Source: Hordeum vulgare subsp. vulgare (lineage: Eukaryota; Streptophyta; Magnoliopsida; Poales; Poaceae). From it: a stretch of 64,000 bases of DNA. The stretch's first letter is position 1; every line of letters starts with the position of its first letter. Below the pieces are notes generated by a model, which was not told the DNA's origin, did no database searches, and saw only the letters and a list, made by a program, of their open reading frames with translations. This document shows positions 35,809-45,839 of the stretch, piece after piece. The stretch is taken from the NCBI RefSeq assembly GCF_904849725.1, contig NC_058519.1, positions 541,516,316 to 541,580,315 of the forward strand, read 5' to 3'. A program made the translations under genes and the position numbers.

Positions 35809-37167
35809 GTTGCCCCTGGCAATGCCAACGGCAGTGGTGTAGTCGATCAGCCAGTCTTCTGGCTTGGCGGTGCCATTGTAATTGGGAGTGTCTCAAGGCA
35901 GAGTGAAGCCTCAGGGAAACGGCTCCCCTCGGATCCGTGGACCGAAGCACGCCGGACCGATGGGACCGTCCTCCTCCAGAAGAGTTGACTGGGCCAGGGC
36001 GTTGAGACGCCTGCGGGCGTCGTGGTCACCCTGCGGGACACGAGCGCCGATCCGAGCCGCGATCGGAAGGGCAGCTTGTGAGCCGGTAGCATGGCTCCTC
36101 CCCGGACGAGGAACCTCATATACTAAATCACTCTCGTCATCTCCACGACGTCGACTTGAAGTATGCTCGCTCTGGCACTAAGAACGCCTGTCGTGGCTGC
36201 CCTCGCCCTTCCGGCCGAAAGTGCGATGCGAGGAACATCCCTCGGCTTGTTGATGACCGCTGGGGTTACGGCGCGCTCCGGGGTTGGGTCCCGGAGACTC
36301 CGACTGAGCTTGGTCGGGGTCAAGCCGTGCCTCCTGCTCATTGGCGGCGTCAAGGAGATCCTTGACCCGCTTCTCCTGGAAGGCGCGCTCCTCGCCCTCC
36401 AAGCTTGGCATTTCTGCCATGGCCGCCTGGGCCACCCGTAAGTTGGCCGCAGGAGTCTCGTAGATGGGCTACTTGTAGCCTAGAATCTCGGTGATGACCC
36501 GGCCGCGGCCGCGGACCAAGCCAAGACGGCTAGGGGCCTCGGAAACCAGAGTGAGGCCATATGTGGAGTTATACTCGCGCTGCGTGGCCTCCATACGGCG
36601 TTTAGCCGAGGCGATGGCGATGCCCTCCTCCAAGATCTGCCTGCGAGCCTCCTCCAGTGTGGCCCGCGCGTCGGTGGGGTTTGTGGAGGCGGAGATGGGC
36701 GTCTTCAGGCCGGTAAGCGCAGCCTGAAGAGTGGTAGCGATGATAGCAGCAGGCTCAACAGCGTCTGCTGACGCCTTGCCATGAGTCGTGCTGGTGCCAG
36801 CGCCGATGACCATCACCTCCACGATGTTGGAGATGGTGGCGACATGATACGAGGTGAAGAACCCCGCAGACGACAGAGGACCGTCGAAGACGAGTACGTT
36901 GCTGGGGTACTCATCGAATGTAGGCGTCTCAGCGATAGAGAGCCTACTGAAGCTGGCACATAACGCCTCGACATCAAAGTCCTTGCCAAAGTAGCGAGGA
37001 CCATCGTTGAGGCGTAGATCGCTAAAGAGAACGCTGAGGTTCTCCATAGCAGCGACGACGACGCTGGGAGGCGCTTCGTCATCAGACTCCCTATCCAAAT
37101 CCGCGTGACGAACAGGGACGTCGATCATCATTGGTGAAACCTCATCGAAGGCAAGCTCCACGGGCAT
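35809..37167 (-). pseudogene. Tat-type Gypsy gag, N-terminal part
   Basis: Minus-strand frame beginning at the Met at 37167 (MPVELAFDEVSP), the first Met after the primer-binding site; upstream codons belong to the LTR. It runs through a Glu/Arg-rich helical segment (EEARRQILEEGIAIASAKRR) to a TAG at 36469-36471, continues in the same frame (AQAAMAEMPSLEGEERAFQ) to about 36178, then shifts frame through RGEPFPEGFTLPRDTPNYNG (about 35940-35880) and EDWLIDYTTAVG to the Athila-like insertion. The order matches Tat gag. At least one nonsense change and two or more frameshifts make it inactive. Confidence 0.82.
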
Positions 37168-37251
37168 GCAGATATGTCCGGACGCGATGCATCCGGTGGT
37201 GTAAGCACGGGGCCCCGCCCAGCGCGTGAAGCCAGCCGATGCCGAGGACGG

Positions 37252-37270
37252 CCCCACGGTGGGCACCAAA
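37252..37270 (-). other. Primer-binding site of Tat-type Gypsy
   Basis: Minus strand tttggtgcccaccgtgggg lies directly after the LTR end at 37271. tggtgcccaccgtggggc is the primer site I know from Tat/Retand elements in grasses. Confidence 0.8.
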
Positions 37271-38329
37271 TGTCGGTAAATACTCACAACATAAGCCATG
37301 GGTAGGCTAAAGATGGTGGGAACCGAAGTGGCACCGGAGGGCGCTGGGAACGAGGTTGGTACAAGCATGGAACGCATGATGTACCCAGGTTCAGGGCTCT
37401 CCGTAGAGATAATACCCCTAATCCTGCCGGAGTGTATGATGTATGAATGGGACTACAAAGTGCTCCTGGAGCTGTGTTGTGGAGGAGGAAGAAGGAGCTG
37501 TCGGCTCGCATGTGCCTCTCCTATGTGGTTGGTGTGTGTGCTAAGTTGACCGACCCTCTGCATGAAGGGGGCCGGGGGGTTATATAGACGAACCCACCGA
37601 CCTACAATATGGATAAAAGGTACAAGAGTGGGACCCGGCTAGCAGCCTCGCCGGCTGGCCAGGGGGGCCACGGGGGTCTTGTCTTGTCGCTGGAGGGGCC
37701 CGCCGGCTGCGAGGTCACGTCTCGCTGTGGGGCCCGTCGGCTAGCCAATAAGGCTCTCACATAAGGTTGACGCAGGACATGTGTAGTACGTCCGGCGTCG
37801 TCTAACGAGATTCGTCATGGGAAAACAGTACGGCCGCCTCCACTGTTCCCACGCCGAGTGCATAAATGGAGTGGGAGTTTGACGGACCAACACTATGTAG
37901 GGTGATAGATCAGAGCTGGAGGAGGTCAGCGGCGTGGCCGTCGACGCTGGTACCTGTCGTGCACTCCGATCCAGTACCTTTGCTGATGCATAGCCACCTT
38001 TAACCATACGGGTCTCGTCATGACCTACAGTCTGATGTGACTTGAGATCCCCAGCCGGCTAGCCTGCTTGACTAGCCGGCCTGGGCACGGCTGCCTCGTC
38101 CCTATCCGGCTGGCTTGGCCTGGGCGGCCAGGGGGAGGTAGTCGTCTCGCCTCTAGCCGGCAGGTGCTTCCTGGCCAGCCAGAGACTTGGCCGCCTTGCC
38201 CCCCAGCCGGCAGGTGCTTCCTAGCCGGTCAGGGGACTTGGGCCTTGTAGAATTGTTCTGGTTATTCCTTCTAGGCTGAAGGTAAAGGAGCAGGTTCGCT
38301 GAGCCTACCCCGGGGTTATCCCCCCGACA
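37271..38329 (-). repeat. 5' LTR of Tat-type Gypsy
   Basis: 1059 bp from minus-strand TGTCGGGGGGATAACCCCGG (38329) to ...TATTTACCGACA (37271), with short inverted ends TGTCGG/CCGACA. Flanked by the primer site on the gag side and by Copia LTR sequence outside. Outer target duplication copy expected: acgtt (38330-38334). The 3' LTR is beyond the left window edge. Confidence 0.85.
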
Positions 38330-38607
38330 ACGTTCATAGTTTGGGTCTAGCCCATCACATGATTCTCCTAATGATGTGATCCAATTATCAAGTGACAACA
38401 CTTGCACATAACCAAAAAACCTTGACTATCATTGATCAACTGGCTAGCCAACTAGACGCTTGCTAGGGACATTGTTTTGTCTATGTATCCACACATGTAT
38501 CTATGTTTTCATTCAATGCAATTATAGCATGGATAATAAACTATTATCTTTAAATAGGAAATATAATAATAACTATTTATCATTGCCTCTAGGGCATATT
38601 TCCAATA
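38330..38607 (-). repeat. 3' LTR start of reverse Copia
   Basis: First 278 bp of an Angela-type LTR (minus strand TATTGGAAATATGCCCTAG, first bases changed from TGTTGG), next to the polypurine complement gtctcccacttgcac. Broken at 38330 by the Tat LTR in the middle of gacccaaactatgaacgt. Confidence 0.87.
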
Positions 38608-38659
38608 GTCTCCCACTTGCACTAGAGTCAGTAATCTAGTCCTCACATCGCCATGCGAT

Positions 38660-41600
38660 TTACATTGTAATAAATCGAACACCCATACAGTTATGATGTT
38701 GATCATCTTTTGCCCGTGGAAGAGGTTTAGTCAGCAGGTCTGCTACATTCAGATCCGTGTGCACTTTGCAAATATTCACGTCCTCTCCTTCGACGTAGTC
38801 GTGGATGAGGTTGAAGCTTCGTTTGATGTGTCTGGTCTTCTTGTGAAACCTTGGTTCCTTTGCTAAGGCAATGGCACGAGTGTTGTCCCATAACAGAGTT
38901 AATGGATCTAGTGCGCTCGGCACAACTCCAAGATCTGTCATGAACTGCTTCATCCAGACAACCTCCTTTGTTGCCTCCGAGGCAGCCATGTACTCCGCTA
39001 CACGTGTACGACGCTCTACTTGGAATTGCACCAGCTTACTGCACCCCCATTAAGAATAAATATGTATCCGGTTTGCGACTTAGAGTCATCCCGATCGGTG
39101 TCAAAACTTGTGTCGACGTAACCTTTTACGACGAGCTCTTTGTCACCTCCATAAACGAGAAACATTTCCTTAGTCCTTTTCAGGTACTTCAGAATATTCT
39201 TGACCGCCATCCAGTGATCCACTCTTGGATTACTCTAAAACCTGCCTGCCATACTTATGGCCAAGCTGACGTCTGGTCTAGTGCACAGCATTGCATACAT
39301 GATCGAACCTGCGGCTGAAGCGTATAGGAGACGGAACTCATTTGTTCTCTATCTTCCGCAGCTGGTGGGCACTGAGTCTTACTCAACTTTATACCTTGTA
39401 ATACTGGCAAGAACCCTTTCTTGTACTGGTCCATTTTGAACTTCTTCAAAACTTTATCAAGGTATGTGCTTTGTGAAAGTCCTATCATGCGTCTCGATCT
39501 ATCCTTATAGATCTTAATGCCTAGAATGTAAGAAGCTTTTCCTAGGTCCTTCATAGATAAACTTTTATTCAAGTAATCCTTTATGCTCTCCAAAAGCTCC
39601 ACATTGTTTCCAATCAGCAATATGTCATCCACATATAATATTAGAAATGCCACAGAGCTCCCACTCACTTTCTTGTAAATACAAGATTCTCCAACCACTT
39701 GTATAAACCCAAATGCTTTGATCACCTCATCAAAGTGCTTATTCCAACTCCGAGATGCTTGCACCAGTCCATAAATGGATCACTGGAGCTTGCACACTTT
39801 GTTAGCATTCTTTGGATCGACAAAACCTTCGGGTTGCATCATATACAACTCTTCCTTAAGAAAACCGTTAAGGAACGCCATTTTGACATCCATCTGCTAG
39901 ATTTCATAATCGTAAAAGGCAGCTATTGCTAACATGATTCGGACGGACTTAAGCATCACTACCGGTGAGAAAGTCTCATTGTAGTCAACTCCTTGAACTT
40001 GTGAAAAAACCCTTTGCCACAAGTCGAGCTTTATAAACGGTCACATTACTGTCTGCGTCCATCTTCTTCTTAAAGATCCATTTGTTCTGAATAGCCTTGC
40101 GGCCTTCAGGTAGTACTTCCAAAGTCCACACTTTGTTCTTGTACATGGATCCTATCTCGGACTTCATGGCCTCCAGCCATTTGTTGGAATCCGGGCCCAC
40201 CATTGCTTCTTCATAATTCGCAGGTTCATTGTTGTCTAACAACATAATTGATAAGACAGGATTACCGTACCACTCAGGAGCAATACGTGATCTTATCGAC
40301 CTGCGAGGTTCGATAGGAACTTGATTCGAAGTTTCATGATCATCATCATCAACTTCCTCCTCAACCGGCGTTGCAACGACATGGGTTTTCCCTTGCCCTG
40401 CGCCACCATCTAGAGGGATCAGAGGTTCAACAACCTCATCAAGTTCTATCTTCCTCCCACTCAATTCTTTCGGTAGAAACTCCTTCTCAAGAAAAGCTCC
40501 GTTCTTAGCAACAAACACTTTGCCCTCGGATTTGAGATAGAAGGTATACCCAACTGTCTCTTTTGGGTAACCTATGAAGACGCACTTTTCCACTTTGGGT
40601 TCCAGCTTTTCAGGCTGAAGCTTTTTGACATAAGCATCACATCCCCAAACTTTAAGAAACGACAACTTTGATCTTTTGCCATACCACAATTCATACAGTG
40701 TCGTCTCAACGGATTTTGATGGTGCCCTATTTAAAGTGGATGCAGTTGTCTCTAATGTATAACCCAAAAACGATAACGACAAATCGGTAAGAGACATCAT
40801 AGATCACACCATCTCTAATAAAGTATGATTGCGACGTTCAGACACACCATTACGCTATGGTGTTCCAGGCGGTGTCAACTGTGAAACAATTCCACATTGT
40901 CTTAAGTGAGCACCAAACTCAAAACTCAAATATTCACCCCCACGATCAGACCGTAGGAACTTGATCTTCTTGTTATGATGATTTTCAACTTCACTCTGAA
41001 ATTGCTTGAACTTCTCAAATGTTACAGACTTGTGCTTCATCAAGTAGACATAACCATATATACTCAAATTGTAAGTGAAGGTGAGAAAATAATGATATCC
41101 GCCATGCACCACCACACTCATCGGACCGCACACATCGGTATGTATGATTTCCAACAAGTCACTTGCACACTCCATTGTTCCGGAGAACGGAGCCTTAGTC
41201 ATCTTGCCTGTGAGGCATGGTTCGCACGTGTCAAGTGAATCAAAGTCAAGTGACTCCAAAAGTCCATCAGAATGGAGTTTCTTCATGCGCTTTACACCAC
41301 TATGACCTAAGCGACAGTGCCACAAAAACATGGCGCTATCATTGTTAACTCTAACTCTTTTGGTCTCAATGTTATGTATATGTGTATCATCGCTATCAAG
41401 ATTCAATATGAACAATTCTCTCACATTGGGTGCATGACCATAAAAGATATTACTCATAGAAATAGAACAACCATTATTCTCTTACTTAAATGAGTAACCG
41501 TCTCGCAATAAACAAGATCCAGATATAATGTTCATGCTCAACGCATGCACTAAATAACAATTATTTAAGGTCATAACTAATCGTGATGGTAACTGAAGTG

Positions 41601-41712
41601 AAACTGTGCCAATGGCGATTGCATCAACCTTGGAACCATTTCCCACGCGCATCGTCACTTCATCTATCACTAGAGGCTTGCTAGGAACATTGTTTTGTCT
41701 ATGTATCCACAC
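38660..41712 (-). pseudogene. pol of reverse Angela-type Copia, several frameshifts
   Basis: Close relative of the pol at 4953-8926. Protease C-terminal (41712-41482, VTMRVGNGSKVD), pre-integrase and integrase (41457-40855, with LWHCRLGH, CEPCLTGK and RSDRGGEYLSFEF), integrase C-terminal to RT N-terminal (40800-39985), RT with YVDDILLIGNN (39764-39255) and RNase H (39222-38660, ending NVADLLTKPLPR). The frame is lost near 41470, 40830, 39990, 39300 and 39030. Gag, the zinc knuckle and the protease active-site DTG are absent. The first codons of the protease frame are read from LTR sequence at the deletion join. Confidence 0.9.
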
Positions 41713-41826
41713 ATGTATCTATGTTTTCATTCAATACAATTATAGCATGGATAATAAACAATTATCTTTAAACAGGAAATATAATAATAACCATTTATCA
41801 TTGCCTCTAGGGCATATTTCCAACAG
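41671..41826 (-). repeat. 5' LTR stub of reverse Copia
   Basis: 156 bp of Angela-type LTR start, minus-strand TGTTGGAAATATGCCCTAG at 41826, ending in ...aagcctctag and fused there to protease sequence. Both parental sequences carry similar short strings near ctagt, suggesting microhomology at the deletion junction. Confidence 0.82.
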
Positions 41827-43054
41827 AGGTATCTCTGGGCCCACTCGGTAATACATCATCATAATGAGCTCAATGTGACTAAGGAGTTAGCCACGGGATC
41901 ATGTGTTACGGAACGAGTAAAGTGACTTGCCGGTAACGAGATTGAACAAGGTATAGGGATACCGACGATCGAATCTCGGGCAAGTATCATACCGATAGAC
42001 AAAGGGAATTGTATACGGGATTGAGTGAATCCTTAACATCGTGGTTCATACGATGAGATCATCGTGGAACATGTGGGAGCCAACATGGGTATCCAGATCC
42101 CGCTATTGGTTATTGGCCGGAGAGGCGTCTCGGTTATGTCTGCATGGTTCCCGAACCCGCAGGGTCAACACACTTAAGGTTCGGTGACGCTAGAGTTGTA
42201 ATGGGAATTGTATATGTGGTTACCGAAGGTTGTTCAGAGTCCCGGATGAGATCTCGAACGTCACGAGGAGTTCCGAAATAGTCCGGAGGTGAAGATTTAT
42301 ATATGGGAGGTCCAGTTTCGGTCACGAGAAAGGTTTGGGGGTTTATTGGTATTGTGTCGGGACCACCGAAAGGGTACCGGGGGTCCACCGGGAGGGTCCA
42401 CCTGTCCTGGAGGGCCACATGGGCCGAAAGTGGGAGCGAACCAGCCCCCTGCTGGGCTGGTGCGAGCCACCATAGGGGCCCCAAGGCGCCTAGGACAAAA
42501 CCCTAGGGCGTCGGGTTGCCTCCCTCCAACTTGGGAGGCAAGCCACCCCTAGGCCCCCCCCCCTCCTATGGTTGCCGCTGCCCCTCCTAGGGTTTTCCTA
42601 GGGTGGCCGACCCCTCTACCTCCCCTCCTGTAAATAGTGGGGGTTTGGGAGGGCTGCACACACCCGTGAACCTCTCCCCTTGGCACAGCCCTACCTCTCC
42701 ACTTCTCCTCCTCCACGGTGCTTGGCGAAGCCCTACCGGAGAACCACAAGCTCCACAACCACCACGCCGTCGTGCTGCCGGAGCTCTCCCTCAACTTCTC
42801 CTTCACCCTTGCTGGATCAAGAAGGAGGAGACGTCCCCGGGGTGTAGGTGTGTTGAACGCGGAGGCACCGTTCGTTCGGTGATTGGATCGGATCGCCGTG
42901 AGTACGACTCCATCGACCGCGTTCATAGTAACGCTTCCGCTTAGCGATCTTCAACGGTATGAAGATGCTCTCCCTCTCTCGTTGCTGGTATCTCCTAGAC
43001 TGATCTTGGTGACACGTAGGAAATTTTTTGAATTATTACTACGTTCCCCAACAA
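41827..43054 (+). repeat. Forward Copia LTR, 3' portion (host of the reverse Copia)
   Basis: From gaggtatctctgggcccactcgg to CTACGTTCCCCAACA, aligning with positions about 510 onward of the Angela-type LTRs but more diverged, and ending with the AATTATTACTACGTTCC variant seen in other Triticeae Copia families. No primer-binding site follows 43054, so it is a 3' or solo LTR. The left part must lie left of the nest, outside the window. Pyrimidine-rich frames inside are not genes. Confidence 0.75.
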
Positions 43055-43998
43055 CTCCTACCCCTCCGGAAGCCATGGTGGCCAAGACCACAGGGGAGAA
43101 CCTATCCCCGTCAAGGGGAGGCCATGGAGGAAAAATCCGGAGGGAGTGCCCCTCTCCCTCCCTCTCCTGGTGGCACCGGAGTGCCACCGAGGAAACTATC
43201 ATCACGACGGTCGTCTTCATCATTGTCGTCATCTTCCTCACCTTGCTCACCTATTTCCAATGCTCCACTCTCCGACAACCTGATTACAACCTACTTGAAC
43301 ATATTGTTTGTTGCTATAAATTATTTTCCAATGGTTTATGTCGTTGCTATTATGTCTGACTAGATTATTGTTGTCATGTGTGTTAGTTGATGAATTGTTA
43401 TCATTGGTTTGAGTTGCATGATTATTATGGTGCTTTCTTTTGGCGCCCATCATATAATCATGCGTGTGGATCATATCTTTGGGCTAGTAGTATGTTGATA
43501 GGGCTATGTAGAGGCCAACCAAAGTAAAAGATAGTATGTTAGCAGAGCCCTCTTCCACATATAAAACTACATTGACGAACATGTGTTTAGTAACTTCGCT
43601 GATTGCCTAAGGACAGTTTTGCACATTAGACCAATATTGTTTCACACTCTCTATTTGTATTATATTGTATCCTTGCTTATGCAACACCTACATATTTATG
43701 TTCTTCGTTATATGGTAAACCTATCTATATATACCCACAGAGTGCTTGTAGGTAAAGAAAACGCTTGGTGTACGCAGGGTTGTATCAATGGTATATAGGA
43801 CATGAGAGAATATTGATATTACATTTAGTTTCTTGTGGGTTTGACACTCTATACTTACCACGTCAAACATTGGAAAGTGCTACGATAATTCCTTGCATTC
43901 GGGGATTATCATTCTCTTTTCTTGCGATGTTACCGAGGAGCAATAGCGTATGATGAATATTTTCATGTATGCATATTTTCTTTTATCACGAACAAGAT
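43055..43998. other. Unassigned stretch
   Basis: About 940 bp without a supported gene. The left 200 bp are GC-rich with repeated gtcgtcttcatcat-like text; the rest is AT-rich. The segment around 43840-43920 (gggtttgacactctatactt ... gcattcggggattatcattc) resembles text I associate with Triticeae LTR retrotransposon interiors, but I cannot place it. Confidence 0.4.
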
Positions 43999-44007
43999 TT
44001 TCTTTTA
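43999..44007. other. 9-bp target-site duplication tttctttta (left copy)
   Basis: Identical to 45146-45154. A 9-bp duplication is diagnostic of Mutator-superfamily transposition. Confidence 0.92.
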
Positions 44008-45145
44008 GGCGATGTATCAGGTGAAAACGCCTATTCAGTGAAAATCTAGAAACTATTGTTCTAGGGCGTGAGATCGGCAGCCTACAGTGACAGGATCAGA
44101 GGTGGGATTGCCTCCAGATCCACTTAAGAGTGTTTTGCAGATAGCCCCTCTCTCCTTAATTATAGGCAAATTATTTGGGAGGTCCTGCGTCGTTCTTCTT
44201 TGGTAAGTGCCCATCTGTTTCTGTTACATATGTAGTCGCGTCTTGGCTAATGGAAACTGTCGCCGTTGTTAGCAGCTGATGCTGCCGCAGCAGCCGTTGG
44301 CACTTTCACAGAGAGCTAAACCACGGACGCGGCTCGATGGCGAATCCCGCCGCCGCAGGGAGTTCCCCTCGAGCGAGAAGGGTGAGTTGGTCGCCGACGT
44401 TGATGGGAGAATAGATCCGCTATCGGACGCAACGGCGGCTCGACGAGCATGATTCTGTCTCACGTGATGGTGTGTGCTCACTCGCACAGTGAGCCGCTTC
44501 CAGCCGGATGATTATTTTTCTCCCTTGAACTAAATATATTTGTTCTTTAGAATCTCGTGCGACCCATGCTTTCTTGGTGTAAATCGGCGATGTTTGGTGC
44601 CGCGAAAGTGGAACTCCTGATTCTCTATTTTGAATCGCTGTGAACGGGAATGCATCTGATATGAAGTTTCTGAATAACAGCTTCTGAACTTGTACGCATT
44701 CAACGAGCAAGCACAACAAAACTGCGTGGCGTCGATTCAGCGGCATCATTGGTTCTAAAGTTGGTCGGCGACCGACTCGATCGGCTCCTCCACGGCCCTC
44801 AAGGGAATCTTCCTTTAGTGTTAAGGAATCTTCCAAACAACCTCATGCGTTCGCCATCGAGTGACGGTGGCGGAGGTTCAGCCCCATGCGACAGTGGCGG
44901 CAGGAGCTTGCATCGGCGGCGATGACAGCTCCCGGTGATTACAAACAAACGGGTCGAGGAGAAGGATGCAGGACCCAAACAATTTGCCTACAATTAAGGA
45001 GAGAGGGGTTATCTGCAAAACACTCTTAAGTGGATCTGGAGGCAATCCCACCTGTGATCCTGTCATCGTAGGCTGCCGATCTCACGCCCCAGAACAATAG
45101 TTTCCAGATTTTCACTGATTAGGCGTTTTCACCTGATACATCGCC
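44008..45145. mobile_element. Non-autonomous Mutator-like element (MULE)
   Basis: 1138-bp element with long terminal inverted repeats of about 190 bp (44008-44196 and about 44957-45145). Ends are GGCGATGTATCAGGTGAAAA and its complement. A perfect 9-bp duplication tttctttta flanks it. No transposase is present. The interior (44200-44950) is much more GC-rich than its surroundings and holds an ATG at 44337 in a short Ala/Pro/Arg-rich frame; on the minus strand there is a 138-codon frame from 44836. Such interiors are often captured gene fragments (Pack-MULE), but I do not recognise the source. Confidence 0.88.
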
Positions 45146-45154
45146 TTTCTTTTA

Positions 45155-45839
45155 TCTTTTAGTTTTTCTGTTGTGGGTAAAACACAGAAATGGAAAATAC
45201 AAAAAGACATTTGCCCTTTTATGTGTAGCTTAATAACTTTAAAAAAAGTGTTGCCTCGTAGACAGACCACAAGTTTTAGAGAGTTTTTCTTCTTCTTTTG
45301 TCTGCCTTTAAACTTTTTAAATACTAAAAATTAAAGCGAGGAATCTTTTTTTAAAAGTGATTGAAAAGTTATGCATTGAAGAAGTGAGGGTCAACTTTGA
45401 ACTCTTGTGTTCATGCTCAAAAAAATAATGCTTAATGTTGAATGGATGGACAATATCAAAATATCAGTGATTGTCCCCATGTCTGCGAGCCCCAAGGATT
45501 TCTACCTTTTGCACTCGGCCGCGAAGGGTGTGCCATAGCGGAAATTGGCTTGATATTGTATTAAATAACTACCGATGACAATTTTCAAAAAGTGGTTGTA
45601 AAAAAAAATTAACATATTTTGAAAATCTGAATATTATTTGAATTTACGAACACTTTCTAAATTTTGATTTTTCTGAAAAATAAATGTTTGAAACTTTTTT
45701 GTGAAGTCACAATTTTTTGAAGAAATGTGAATTAAAAAACCATGAAAAAAAGAAACCCTGTAAAAGAAAACAAACACAAAATAAATATGAAACCTTTGTC
45801 CCATAAACGGCCAAGAACCTTCCGAATGATTCGCAAAAT
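45155..45839. other. AT-rich stretch with no recognised feature
   Basis: Immediately right of the MULE duplication. Contains homopolymer tracts and short frames only. I see no gene, LTR terminus or repeat array. Confidence 0.5.

Larger units (their letters stand above)
38330..41826 (-). mobile_element. Reverse-oriented Angela-type Copia, internally deleted
   Basis: Minus-strand order: a 5' LTR stub (41826-41671), a direct join to protease, then integrase, RT, RNase H, polypurine tract and the start of the 3' LTR (38607-38330), cut off by the Tat insertion. Most of the 5' LTR, the leader and gag are missing in one deletion. It is the host of the Tat element; the remaining 3' LTR should lie left of the window. 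Confidence 0.85.

Noticed and set aside
36469..37377. 302-codon frame starting at 37377
   Set aside because: Its first ~36 codons are LTR and the next cover the primer-binding site; translation more likely starts at 37167.
41671..43054. One LTR with an internal inversion at 41826/41827
   Set aside because: The break falls exactly at a canonical LTR terminus of the reverse Copia, so insertion into a forward LTR explains it without an inversion.
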